Below are positions 23,088 through 36,276 of a stretch of DNA of 64,000 nt, piece after piece. Within the stretch, counting starts at the first letter, position 1; each line of letters begins with the position of its first letter. The stretch lies in the NCBI GenBank assembly GCA_008711295.1, contig VUYV01000191.1, positions 1,554,740-1,618,739 of the forward strand. Direction: 5' to 3'. The notes under the pieces were generated by a model. That model had not been told where the DNA came from and did not search any database. It worked only from the letters and a program-made list of their open reading frames with translations. This DNA is from Anarhynchus alexandrinus. Taxonomy: Eukaryota > Chordata > Aves > Charadriiformes > Charadriidae. Both the position numbers and the translations under genes were made by a program.

Positions 23088-26000
23088 ATCACTCCCAGAA
23101 GCCTGCAGACTGAGAAAGACTGAATTACCAGTAACAGCGGGTGTTTCTTTCTTCCTATTTCCCCCCCTTTTGTTCTCCTGGCTTGGTGCAGCATGGACAC
23201 CAAGTCGCAAGCTGGAATTCTCCAGGTCTGCCATTAACATTTTGCCTTGATGTATAGCCGTTGGAACAAATTACAGTTCACCAGCGACGTGTCAGCCCTT
23301 GCTTTGAGTTTACCCCTCTTTTACTGGTTCGCAAACCATCCTGGAGCAGCAGCGGCATTATACCTTGCTGCCCCTGCCTGTGCTCCTGGCCCCTGCTAAA
23401 CACAAAGTATTTGGTAGTAGGTACTCCTAATATGCCAATTTTTAGCGAGCCATCAATTTTACATCCCTAGAGGATCATCTAGAAGGTCATCATGAATTTC
23501 AGTAATTATGATTCTGCTTTATATTTGCCTGATCCACCTGAATTCATCACCCGTTTGCAGCCTACGCTTGATTTTTGGGGGAAAGCAGAAGAGATCGTTC
23601 AGCCGAGCGCTGCTATACTATCTTGCGTATACATAGAGACCAAACTAAGGTTAAAGACGGGCCCATAAATTTGGCATTCCTTGGCTTTTTTTTTTTTTAA
23701 GGAGGCCCTTAAAGGCCTTTTCTCAGGGGACTGGAGAATTTCCACACCCGAGAAACTGATCCAGTAATCCTGCTGGTTCTTTTGCTTCCCTTCTTCTCGG
23801 TTCCTACAAGAAGAGAGGGCTGCTGGTGCTGCCTGCTCTGCCCAAGAACCTTGGGCAAGAACCTTTGCCCTGTTCAGGGGACAGGGGAGGTGTGGGTAAA
23901 AAGAGATAAATAACGTCAGGTGGAGGTAACCGAAGATCTGAATTCTCTCCATTCCCTTCCCGTTTTCCGCGCGTGCAGTGGAATTCCATTAGGAGCCAGT
24001 TCAAGCAGGGGAATGCTATGGGAGCTATGCAGCTATTGCGGGTATGAAAAAAAAGAGCTGTGAAAGTTAGCAAAATTGTATGTTTTCTCGGATAAATAAA
24101 AAAAAGAAAGTGGGAAGGTGATCTGAGAGACGTAACCCCGCAGAAAATTACACTTTTTTCTAACGCTTGGTAACAAGACAATGATCACACAAAACAATGA
24201 ATTTTTCCGAAGTAATGGTCTGAAATATGCTTTATAATAATAAAGTGAAGCAAAGTAAATATAGTGATAATTTAATACCCACAGCACAGCCATGAAGTAG
24301 TCCACAGGTATGATACTGAGGCACAGAGAGACGGTATTTTTTTCCCCAGTTTCACAGGCATTCTGTAGCAATCCGTAGCGGGTAACTCCTCTGACTGATT
24401 TCATAGGGTGTAACACAGCAGCAGCAGTGGGGCTGGCAATCAGAGATGTAAAATCCCTTTTTTTCTTCTGTTTCAGGAACTACCCTTCTCCATGATACGA
24501 CCTTTTGACAATTCTGTTTGGGCAACATCTCTGCTGAGCTGCCATTGTGCCGAGCTGGTAGGAAATTCAATTTCAATATATTTCTGAGAAACGTACTTAT
24601 AGAATTCAACTAAACTCTATGTGTTTTACTGAAACTTTTAATGATTTTACTTAATTTCAAAGAGTTTTTTTTCAAAAGTAACAGAATTTCCTTTCTGGTG
24701 TCCAACCTGGGGGTGGGGGGTAACCTGTCTGTTATCCTGGTCGTGGCTTTTCAGGTCATTCCATGTTTCTAAGTCTGGATGTAGTAATATTCCCATGTGA
24801 ACTTTTTACACAAAAGCCATGGAATTGAGGAATCTGCTGATACGCTGTTGGGGCATTTTGCCTGTTCTAGTAAGGAGGGGGGAGAAGGTTTATGTTATCA
24901 TTGCCTTTTTTGCCTGCTGGTAAAGAAAAGCGTAAGTAAAAAAAGGTACAAGAGAACAGGTATTGACCTACCTCAGTATTTATTGTAGAAATAAATAATA
25001 CCTAATCTTACTTTACTCTTTTAATCAGCAAGTAGCTGTCAAAATACATGAAAACAATTAACTTTCCTGTAGTCATTGAGTAAAGCAAGAATAGAAAGTA
25101 GATGGTTTGGTCCTGGTCTTGGTCCTTATGGGCTAAGCTGTACTGCTTCTTGTGGTCTTTATCATTTTCTGAATAAGTCTGCACAGTGTCACACCGAACA
25201 CTTTCTATATTCAGAAATGATAAATGGCTTCTGCCTGAATTAGCATCACAACAGAGTGACACACATCGCCATCAGAAACAGTTCTCAAAGCTACAAGTCA
25301 ACGTGCAGCTTTTTGGGCAGGTCAAAATCACAACTGTAGCGAGCAGATTAGTTTCAAGTCTTCCTATTTCAAGGAATAAGGTGGGGTTTTTTTTCAAAGA
25401 AAGGATAAGGAATACAGCACCTGAAGAATTTTAACCCATCTCAATTAGAGTATTGTGCTACACGTGAAAGAAGGAAAGGCAGGGAAGGGAAAGGAGATAC
25501 AGTGTCTGTAATCAGGTACACAAAACTGCAGAATAACGTGGAAAGAGATGAAGCAGCACTGGAAAAGCCCAACTAATGTAGTGAAACTTAAAGAATTGTG
25601 TACCTGGAGACTAACATCAGAAAAGTCACCAGTTCCATCTTTAAACATTCTCTATCTCAGCCATGTTTTCCCAATAGTAGTCATCTGTAATGTATTTTTT
25701 CTAGAAAATGAAGACTTAGGCAGAAGGCTTTTAAGCATTCCTAGAACCACCCTCCGCCTACGCTGCCTTTGCCAATGGTTACTAGTTTTGATGAGTCAGC
25801 ACAGCTTATCAGCAAAAGCAGCTTCATTAGTCAGTGCGATAAGCACGATTTCAGCATGGAAACTTGCCATATTTGTCACTCTGTCCTTGTCTTACCCTTT
25901 AGTAAGTTAAAACACAACGGAAGTATTGTATAATACTGTGGGTAACGCCTCGCAGGTTGCAGCAGTAGACTCGGCACGTGCAACCTTTTTTGGTTATCCT

Positions 26001-27407
26001 CCATAGAACTGCCACGTTACCAACATCTCCGTAGGCTGATCTGATTAATATCCCCGAGAAAAATAACTTAACTGGAGGATTTCTGTGTCCTAATGATCCT
26101 TAACTTCCGGAATATGCCCTTTTAGGAAACGCTGGCAGTCGAAGATAACTCGTGTTAACCACAAGGTGCTGAAAATTTTGATTCGTTTTGGCAGATGGCC
26201 AAAGCGATAGTCTGGCTTTCAGGACAAGAGAGCGCAGAGGTTGTTTAAAGGCATTTTTTTTGTTTCCTCACGCTCCAGGTTTACTGGAATAGAGAATACA
26301 GACACCTTTGTCAGGGTACGCGCTAAATTCTTTTGGAAACAAGAGATCATTCTGTCATTATGAAGTGCATAAATAGAGACACAAAGTAAGAATTATATAT
26401 ATGCTCCTCAAGTTGTCAATATATTTCAAATTGTATACTCAATCTGTAATGACATTTTTGTTTATATAGCAGACAAAAAAAAAAAGACTATTTGAACCAG
26501 CATGAGAAATGTTTGTGATTTCCCACCTCAGAAAAAGCCAGATTCGTGCCATGACTCTCCATGGCTTTCCTCAGTTCATGCCATGACAACGTGCTGGGTG
26601 GTTTTGAAAGGTTAATGGCAGCCCAATACAGGCTGAAAGGAAGGGGAAAGTGATGTTATGTGATGTTTAGAGGTTGTGTTATCCTGCTTTCTCTCAGACT
26701 TTAGGGCTTAGGACTGCCCATTATTTTCATATAAAATTGATCTGTACTGAAACAGAAGTACTTTTTAATAGAAATTAAAAATTGCTCAGAAACTAGCAAA
26801 ACAACTTATTCTTTCTAAAACAGAACAGCCCTGTTGCTTTTGGGATACTCTCAAATGTGTAATGAACAAGTCAAAAAAAAACAGCAAGGAAAAGGAAGGC
26901 ACTCCCGTTGACTGCATTTTTTCCCTCTGCGGTCTGATCATCAGGTTGCTCACTCAAATGTTGTTAGACGGATTCAATTTCCTTCTCTTCCAGCTCGGAA
27001 GAGATCTGAGTGGATATCTACTCGTTCCAGCTGAAAACTCTGATTCCAGAATTTGCTGGTGATGGTTGTTCTTGACCTTCCCCTCTTGCTTTTGTTCCCG
27101 CTGCTGAGTAGATGTAGGCTGACTGCAGATGAGTGCCCCAGCTACTGCCTTGGCTTTGTGTCGCTGAATGCATGCAGCTGTTCTGTATAAAATTAAAATT
27201 AATTACACAATGCAATTAAATAAGCAAAACCAAAGAACCTCATCCCAAACCTACTGGAAAGTTTCAAGCTAGGTATGAGCAGCCACCAGAGCTATACTGA
27301 AGTCTGACAGGTGAGACAGATGGATTGTGCCATTCCTATATTATTGGTGTACCAGGAGGATTTCCTTCCTATTATCCAGCTTATTTACAAACCCTAGATC
27401 CTGTACG

Positions 27408-27433
27408 AACAGAATAAGGAAACAGAATAAGGA
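27408..27433 (+). repeat. 13-bp perfect tandem duplication
   Basis: AACAGAATAAGGA occurs twice head to tail with no mismatch. It is a minor slippage duplication. Confidence 0.85.
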
Positions 27434-28452
27434 AAAAATGGCCTTTTTAGGTGCTGCTGTGTTACAATTTTCAAAGCTCTTAGATCATCGGGAAGCTGAG
27501 ATGCCAGCGCTGTTCACTTCAGCTTGGATTTGAGCTACATTTTAATAAATCCAATTGTATTTGAAACGCTTCACGGAATGGAAGTATGCAGATTTAAAAC
27601 TGGGGGTTTCTTTTTTTTTTCCCCAAATATATTTTTTCCTGTTCTACCATTTTGCAGTTTTCTAACGGGGTATTCTGCAGTAGCCTTCATGTTCTAGCCT
27701 TCAAAAATATACAGGCTTATTTCACAAGGTTTGGGGAATTTTATTTGTTGTGACTTAGAATCTTACCGCTGTCTGTGAAGCGAAGTGCCCTTGATGCCGT
27801 AATATCGTTTGCGTTCTCAAGAACGATGCTCTGTGACCGGAGAACGGATTTTTTTCCTTTATAAATGGATCATTTTGTTGTCATGAAATATCATCCCAGT
27901 AGCAAACATTATAATAAAACTAACGTGCCCTTCTGCTACTGCCAGTCTTTCCCACAAAAGTACACATCAGTGCGGTAGGAGAATGAAAGCAAACTTGATA
28001 TGATAGGTGAAGAGAACATGGATATATAATTCCTGGCTTGTGATAGTTTTCATCTGTAATTAGGCAATTCTCTTTCTTTTCTAGTACAAGAATTTTCCAC
28101 GTTTATTTGCATGCATGCAAGTCACAGACAAGGAGAGAGTAACAGTTTCTCTGTCTTAAAACATAATAGATGCTTTCCCAACCTTACATTAAGTTAAATA
28201 GTGCAAAGCTTTCCGTAAGATCGTGGGATTCCTACTTCTGTGGGAGCAGAAATAAATGTGATCCAGTGCTGAGTGCTTTACCCTCCGTTTTTAAATTTGT
28301 GCCACTTCTGCCCCAGGCAGAATCAGCACGCTTGAAAGTTCAGTTCACGTAATAGCAAAAAAGGTAGTAATAGTGCAGAGCAGCTCATTGTACGGTTTAT
28401 GCTAATAGTCAGCTGCTTTTGAACATCTTGCATTTTCCATAAATTCCCACCA

Positions 28453-28492
28453 GATATATATACATATATATGTATGTATATTTATATATTTC
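28453..28492. repeat. AT-rich microsatellite
   Basis: Imperfect TA/TATG repeats including a 16-bp perfect palindrome at 28460-28475. Simple sequence. Confidence 0.8.
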
Positions 28493-31400
28493 CATACATT
28501 TCCAGTACGTTTGGTCTTACAGTGGCTTAATGGCTAAAAAGAAAGTGTAGTATTTAAAATTTAATAAATTTTGGTTCACACAGTGAAATCCTAAGAACTT
28601 ATTTTTACAATAAAACATTGCTGAAATCATTCCTCCCAAGACAGTACTAAAATACATTCTAGATATGCTTTTAATAAAGATGGTGTAAAAAACAATTAGT
28701 AATTTATTATTATCCACTGTCTTTATGTCAAACATCCAAGCTCCATGCAAGAGGATTTTTTTCTTGTTCTTTTCTTCAGTCGTATAATACCTTCTTATTA
28801 ACATAATACAGGGGGGAGAGTGTGGAAATAATATGTAATATTTTTTACAAACTCTACAGATGGCTTACCTGTTTCTCAACTCTCTCTCACTTGTTTTGCC
28901 TAAGGTGAAGCTGGTTAAACTTTAAAAAACAACAAAAGGGTCTCTTCAGTAATCATGGAAGATATTTGTCTCGAGTTTCTAAAGTCTGCTTTAAGCTAAA
29001 AGTCAGAATAGTCAGTAGTTCCCCGTTCAAGATTATAATCCTTCTATTTGCAAATTATTTAAACCAGCATGGTCTATTATTAAAAAATTGAAATATTCTG
29101 CCTGCCACATATTAGAAGAAAAGAAATAGTACCCAACTAATATAATTTTAAGAAGTTAATAACAGGCGTAATGCCTTAACGTGATCTTTTCTGAAATAAT
29201 TACTTTATTTAAAGGCCAACAATAGCCACTTCACCTGTTGAAAGGGCACTGTATTTGCAGAGCTGAACAAGTAGGTCACCAAATTACAGAACATTTGTCC
29301 ATCCTGAAGTTATCTGATAGACATTTGGACATTTGTTTCCATAAGAAAAGCTATTCAGACATGAGGTCAGCTCCAGCCTGAAAAGCAGAGTGTGCTCTGG
29401 TCCTCTGAAGGCCAAGGAGGTGTGAGGGTCTCCTCCCTGCCTGGCTGGCTGTCCACACTCGGTAGGGCTCCTGCCCCACACTGGCAGAAAACATAATGGG
29501 ATTACTTCTGCACAACAGAAAAACTTTTATTTTACTCGTATGTGGTGTTCATCCGCGTTCCCGGTTTTCTGGCAAAGCAACCCCTGTGCCTTTTTTGGGA
29601 AGAGGAGTTGCAAAGTGCACTGGGGTTTGTGGCGAGGAATGGGGAGAAGGAGGAGCACAAGTAGCTTGTAAGGAGGAAGGTAAGAAGGAAGATGTAGAAA
29701 TCAGTGTAGTATTAGAATAAAGGAGAGAGCGAGGGTATTGCGACAGTAAGACAGGGGCTGGGTGGCTCAGTGCAGGTCACGGAGAAAGCCTGAATATTAC
29801 AGACTAGTGTCAACTATTCTGGGAAAATTGTCCCCTTTGACAATACTGAAATTCTGCCTTCATGGAAACTCATTTTTGGAGAGGGAATAGACTATTTTCA
29901 TCATTACTTTGGAAATGTTCCCTCTCCATTTGTGTTCTAATTGCATCTAGTAGTTGTTTGTACTGCCAAGACACCGCACTGTTCAAATCGACGTGAATCT
30001 GCGAAGAAATCTGGAACTGTTCATTTGGTCTCCAATGGGAAGAAACCTTGACAGCTCTGTGTGCTGTTCTTCATTATATAAAATCTGTGGGTTCTTTTTA
30101 CTATTTATACTAGTTTTATGCTCTGCCACTGTCTCTTTGAAAACTTTTAAATACTGAAGTATTGCTGTAGACATACAGCGTAACTCCAAGGAAGTCATTT
30201 TTATCTCCTACTGCCGTGATCTTTCATCTGTTAATTGGGGATATTTCTAATTGCTGCTTCTTGCCGTTTGTCCTTCCTGTTTTCTGTATTCAGATTTGGA
30301 TTTGCAGCTGTTTGGGTTAGGAACAACAGCTAACTACAGAAAAGTGCGATACACGGGAAGTGCAGCCCTTTGTGTTGTTGAGATAGCTGGATGTTAACAC
30401 AGTGCCAATACCTAAGAATTCTTAGGCAATTTGTGATTATATAAATAATTTTCCACACTTCAAAATATATGTTGTTTTCTGGGTTTAATTAAGCAGAGAT
30501 GAGGAGCAAACGGTGGACCTAATGTTGAAAATACATTGGGTTTTTATTGCATCTGTGCTGATTTGAATCTCTGCATGCTATGCTGTCTTCACACCTAAAA
30601 CGGTTATTTTATGGTTCAGGTTAAGGTGCAGCAAAAATTTCATGAGCATAATCATACTTGAAAAATGTTGTCTACGCATGGCAGGATTCTCCTAACAGCT
30701 GAGCCAGGAAGATTTCTGCCATTGAAGAATCCAATTTCTTCATCCACCTTTCTCCAAAGATATCAAAGCCAATATCTTTTTCGTGTAGAATACTTTGTGC
30801 ACTCCCAGAGGTATGCAATTCTTAAAACCTCAGAGGTTCCTGATGAACATTCAGATAACAATAAGCTTGCTAAATTCATTTCATAATCTCATTAATCGGT
30901 GACCATCTTTCCATTTCAGTTTGGAGAATGGCTGAGAGTATCACCGTGGTGCATTGCTTACATATTATTATCATGGTTGCTTGATTTCTTGATGTGAATA
31001 GCTGTCAGTGTCTGTGGGGTTTTACATTTTGTACAGATTCCATGTTTTGGGAAGTTCATATTTTGATCACTCAAGTTTCTGAGAAGTCAGGATATTTTTT
31101 CTTGTACATTCTTTCAATTATTAATTAAGAAAGAGTAGAAAGCTTTGTAGAAATCCTTTCTGTAAACATTGCTTACCCATCTTTTGCACAAAATGAATCA
31201 AAACGCCTATGAATCCCAACTTTATTTGTCACACAGCTCGTACTCATTTTCAGAGCGCTGTAAATCCTGCCTGTGGAAGGTGTGCATCTGTAGCATATAT
31301 TATGCCTGGAGCGTCCTTCTGCTCCGTCCCGAACCCTTTTCACATCTACATTGTAGAAATATTATCCTGTCACTCAGGCAAGAAACTTTAAGCAAACTCA

Positions 31401-31917
31401 TTAGCACACCAAATTTACGCCTGCCCCGACGTTCGGCGTCTGTTTGCCATGTAGGCGAGCCCAAGCCATCTGCACGCTGTGACGAGGGCGTCCCATCTAC
31501 GCTGGCAGTGAGATTGCAAAGCCAGCCCCAGACAGACAGGAAAGGAGGCCGCTTCAGAGGAGCTGTGGGTTTGTAGCGATGGTGAGGCCGCGGCAAACAG
31601 GTCTACACGTACCCTGTATTCTGGCGGTGTCGAAGGTAGTTGGGAAGCAGCGTGAAAACGCTTGCAGGATTAGGGATGTTAGTCCTCCATCCAGCCCGCT
31701 TGGCACAACGTGGTTTATGCAGAGATAATGAGTCCTTCTGATTCCTCTGTACGCCAGACTGTTTCCTTAGCTTTTTCCTCCAAGAGCTAATGAGACAATT
31801 TTCCTTCTTCATACCTGATCCTAGAACGACCCTAACTAGGTAGAAAAGCAACCAACCACACAGAAGGTCCCATCCAGCTCTTACAGCGTTGGGCTACCAC
31901 ATTCTTGGTCTATACGG

Positions 31918-31966
31918 TCTTCAGATGATTCAGCAAGTCCTCTTCAGATGATTCCTTAGCAAGTCT
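31918..31966 (+). repeat. Imperfect 23/26-bp tandem duplication
   Basis: Both units begin TCTTCAGATGATTC and end GCAAGTC plus one base. The second has three extra bases. This is a local duplication with no coding context. Confidence 0.8.
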
Positions 31967-33619
31967 CTCGTGAGCTTATGCAAATTGAAGTTCCCAGAGA
32001 TTAGTAACATGTCCAAATTTGTGCAGTTTTCAAAGGGTCAATGACAAAAATTCACTGGCACGCCCCTTAAGATTTCAGTTGCCTACTTCAGAGAATGGAA
32101 GGTGTCTGAGAAACCTAATTATATGTGTTGCCGCTTAGTGATGATGTGAAACAAGGCTGTCTATTTTGTGGGGTTTTGGGAAGGATCTTTAACAATGGGA
32201 AAGTGCTAACTTGTTAAAATGCTAAGTTCTTTCCTCAAAAGTCATTAAGAAAATGATGACTGAAAGTTTTGAACTAAAGAGGACCAGAACTCGGTCATTG
32301 TGGAAATAAGGTAATGCCAAATAGAATAACATATAGTTAGACCTCAAGACATGTTTTTACCTCCAGGATATTAATGACAAGTGATGAAAATTCAGCAACC
32401 ATGCATTTCCATTTACAGTATGTTCATCATTCTGAATGTGTTAAAGAAAGTGAGTCAAGGCAAATACTTATTAACTTTAATCGGTACTGCACAGCCAGAC
32501 ACTCTTGATTTGCGGTTCTGATTGATGTGTCTATCTCCATTCTTAAAATAGTTTTATTCATGGGGCCTTCCTTGGCAATCAAATCTCAGAAAAGTCTTCA
32601 TGTCAGCAGCGAGAGTCTAGTAGACACTATTCCTGTGAAGTAATTACAAGATTATTTCCTTTTTTTACGATATTCTGCATCCCCTGAGTTACTCAGCACC
32701 ACAAAAATGGTGTAGTGTTGTATACGTTTAAATAATGTTCTCCAGCTTTCACCTAAAATACAAAAGAAAAATTAGAAACTTATTATGGGAAGCATTAATT
32801 GAAACTGTAAGTGCATTTTAAGTATATTGCCCAGCAGATAAGTGATATTGAGATAACAAATTAAATCAGTGGGACTTCTTCTCTGTTTTATGATTTTTCA
32901 ACCCAAGTAGGGCTGCTTGAAATGGTTTCCTGTGTCACAGTTCTCAAAAGTAACTAGTTTGGGGTACCTTGATTTTGATTCTTGAGACACAAGAATGTCT
33001 GGAATGGGAGAAAAATTAATCTCGCATCTCTTGAAAATCAATGCAAGCCTTCTGAGACAACCAAAAATTAGTGGCACCAAAACTACTTAGGCATTTTTCA
33101 TTGAGTACATGCCTATTCTACGTGCTTTGATTTAGATCACTTGTACTTTAATAGAAGATAGTATTCACATAGTGCTGTTGATGTTACCTTTGAGAGTAAT
33201 TACATCTGGGGCATTCTAAATACACAGTTTTATTGTTTTGTGTGCTGTTTTTAAGTATGGCTACCAAATTTCCCATAAGCGTGATGCCAGATACCATAGT
33301 CCTATATTCCTGTGATTTAAAGACATGACTGGAAATATCCCTGGGTATACTACACACAGGCCATAAGAAGCATTTAAAGTTCATCTTAAGAAATGGTTTG
33401 ACATCAGGGACTCCTTTGGCCCACCTGAGACTCCCTTAATTTCCTGGGAAACAAGAACACCTGAAGACTGTTACTAGATAGCTAAGGTAGTAAGTCAGGA
33501 AGATTGTTAATTATAACAATAATATTATTTTATTGGCATGAAGGATTTCCCAGTTTGGAGTATTTTATCTAGGACAGGCTTCTGAGTTGGAATTGTTGCA
33601 CCAACCACGTGTTAGGTAG

Positions 33620-33718
33620 AATCATAGAATTGCTGAGGTTGGAAGGGATCATCAAGTCCAACCATTAACCTACTCTGACAAAACCACTTCTAAACCATGT
33701 CCCCAAGTACCAAGATCT
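33620..33718 (-). mobile_element. Short CR1 3' fragment (CR1-Y-like)
   Basis: About 99 bp in reverse orientation: ATCATAGAATTGCTGAGG, GGTTGGAAGGGATC, AAGTCCAACCATTAACCTA and CTAAACCATGTCCCCAAGTAC blocks. It shares the GCTGAGG and CCCCAAGTAC variants with the copy at 57813-58108, suggesting one subfamily. Severely 5'-truncated, non-coding. Confidence 0.88.
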
Positions 33719-36168
33719 TTTCAGAGTAACTGCTTGCATGTGACATAAAGAGAAATTATCAGCACTCCACAGTTCTTGGGAGCAGTGCTTATATACAAGC
33801 GAAGGAGATAATTTCCATAGGCACAAATACAGACCTTTTCCATACGCACAGCTGTAGTCCCTCAGCGTGGGAGGAGCGAGGGTAGATATAGCCAGTTCCT
33901 GCTATAAAACTGAACCAGGTAGGATGACAGCTGGTGGCTGTAGACCTTTTCATAAAAGCCAGAGATGTTCACAGGCAATTTGTGGAGAAAATAAACTGAA
34001 AATATTCATAGGATATGTGGCACGAGGAGGTTACCCAAGTTTTATGGTGTTCAGAGTTTATTGCCTTAGAGCAAGTTACTGCAGAGCTTCAGTACTGTAT
34101 GGTCATTTTTGTATGTTATATTGACATCCATAGTAACAGTAATTATTGTAAGAGCTTGTGCTTGGGTGTGCCATGTATAAACTGTGCTGGGGAAAAGACC
34201 CTTAACAAAAAATGTGGTAGGCTAAAAAGAAAGAAGTGAGAGAGAGAGAGAGAAACTATTTCAATTCAGGACATCAATTAACACTGATTTGCACTGGAGT
34301 GCATTTGAAAGTACATGCAATATTCACATGCCAAATGAATTCATTAAAGACCAGTGTGATTACAGTGAATGTCAAATGAATTAATAACAATGGGACCTTT
34401 AAGTGTTACCATTAATTTCACAGTGTGTTGCTGTTTTATACTTATGGGCTCTGAAGCTAAATGACACTCTACAGTTGCCCTAGTAGATTAATTGTGCATT
34501 AATAATCTATGGGTGGGCCAGCAATCTGGTGGGCACTTACATTTCATTGACACTTGGATACTAAAGATCATCTTCATTTCCAGTTTTCAGTCGGGAAAAT
34601 CATTTCAGCTTTAAAATAGGCTCGCACCATTTCTTCTATATTTGATTAGAGTTCTTAAAGCAGCGTTAAGTTTTTGTATTCTAGGTCCACATTCAAAGTT
34701 AAGCTTGATTAAAGAATTAAACCCTTCTTTGTTTTTTTTTCTGTGTGTAGCTCTCTGTCTGGGAAATATGCCAGTGATTTCTGCTTGCTATTAGACATTC
34801 TGGGCTGTTCAGGGCATTTATTTTGCTGCCTAGCATTTAGAAAATTATCTCTGCAGGTCTGGCTACTTCATTTTTGTTACGGTATTTAGGTCTGTTAACT
34901 TTCAGAGGCTACCATTGTTAGAAATGTATGCTCTGTGTGCTTTCAGTTAGAGCTCAGAAAGTGCATACCACATTATTTACCCAATATTTTTATATGCCCC
35001 GCCTTGAGAGGAATAGAGCTCAACTTAAGTGAGAGGCAAAAAAGAGGAACCTTTTTTCCAGAGGTTATTAACTAATAAGATGCATATTTTTATTCCCAAG
35101 TATTGCGCTTTTGTTAAAAATATCCTCCAAACACATGCACACACATCTGTGAGTTCTTACTGTAGAGGAACTGATTTTATTGTCGTTAGGCCTTTACATT
35201 TGGAAAGAAAACTCTAATTGACAAATTATTCTGTCTTTTTGTTTTTCTTAAACGACACACTGACATTGTAAGCTCTTGCAAGCAAGTAGACCTCAGGAGC
35301 CGTGTGGAGATCCATTGAAATTAAACGTTCGACAGTGCAAGTCAAGATTTGTAAAGAGAGGCAGAGGGGGAAATTTTGTTACATCCAGAAGTTCTGAAGA
35401 ACAGTGTGTGTTTGACCAAAATTTTGTCTCATTTTTCAACTTCGATCACTTCTTCTGATACAAGATACCATCCTGCTTTACAAACCTTGCCTATTTTAAA
35501 GTTTTATATCATCGTTCCTGCAAGAAAACTAAATACTGTAGCTTTTGAGTCAAGACAGAGTTTGCAAAACAGCTGTATAGGCAAACGTTCTACATATCTG
35601 CCACATCTCTCATTCTCTGAGCGACACAAACATACACGTATAGATCATCTGATTGTCATATGGGGAGGAGGAAAAATCTACAAGCAAGGCAATCTAACCT
35701 CGGTTAGTGTTTAGGGGTGTTTTATTTGCTTGCTTGTTTGTTTTTTAAGCCAACAGAAAGTTAATTGATCTCAGATCGAGACCTACTTAGGAATGGGATA
35801 TCTGCATGCAAAACCTCATTCTATTGGACGTGACCCTTGTACAGATGTCTAAAGGCTCTTTTGGATACTCTCGTACAAAGGCAGTTTAATCAGTCAATAA
35901 TTCAGGTTTAAAAACTAGAGTGGCACATTCCCACTTCATTTGTACATTTGTAAACGAGCCAGTGTGTGCTACAAGTGGTGTAAATGAAACAGTAGCGAGT
36001 ATTATAGTAGTCTTCATGAAAAATTATTGTAACTCATTGAACTGCCAAGAAGTCATTCATAAAAAACATGTTTATAATATGAATGATTAAACAAAGTTGC
36101 TAATTACCTAGGTATTGCATTTCTCTCTACCTCAGTTTTATAGGACAAGGCTCAAGCTCAGGATATAT
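33719..36168. other. Unique DNA between CR1 fragments
   Basis: No gene. A short GA dinucleotide run lies at 34237-34252. The segment 34027-34590 is CpG-free and is listed separately. Confidence 0.6.
34027..34590. other. CpG-free homeobox-motif-rich candidate element
   Basis: Reading through this segment shows no CpG in roughly 560 bp. It holds two ATTAAT sites 5 nt apart (34487-34492 and 34498-34503), further GAATTAAT and CATTAATTT strings, and an AACAATGGG SOX-like site. It is not a recognised repeat. This resembles deeply conserved developmental enhancers, but that is inference. Confidence 0.3.
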
Positions 36169-36276
36169 AGAATCACAGAATGGTTTGGGTTGGAAGGGAC
36201 CTTGAAGATCATCAAATGCGAACCCCCCTGCCATGTGCAGGGACACCTCCTACCAGGCCAGGTTGCCCGAGGCCAC
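36169..36276 (-). mobile_element. CR1 3' fragment running into an AT microsatellite
   Basis: About 108 bp in reverse orientation: AGAATCACAGAATGG, GGTTGGAAGGGACCTTGAAG, CCCCCCTGCCATG and GGGACACCTCC blocks. It belongs to the same broad lineage as the young copies at 22.7 and 54.2 kb but is more diverged. Its 5' breakpoint falls directly on an ACATATACATA tract. Non-coding. Confidence 0.88.

Larger units (their letters stand above)
23088..33619. other. 10.5 kb of unique DNA without a gene
   Basis: No gene or clear transposon was found. Small items seen: a T13 run at 23686-23698, a perfect 13-bp tandem pair at 27408-27433, an AT-dinucleotide microsatellite around 28453-28492 with a 16-bp palindrome (28460-28475), moderately CpG-rich sequence at about 31420-31590 with unrecognised open frames on both strands, and a 23/26-bp tandem duplication at 31918-31966. 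Confidence 0.6.

Noticed and set aside
28453..28492. AT palindromes as a cruciform or replication signal
   Set aside because: Explained by an ordinary TA/TATG microsatellite.
31169..31596. A 135-codon plus frame and a 98-codon minus frame
   Set aside because: They overlap each other in a moderately CpG-rich segment, show no domain and no splice context, and are of a length expected by chance.
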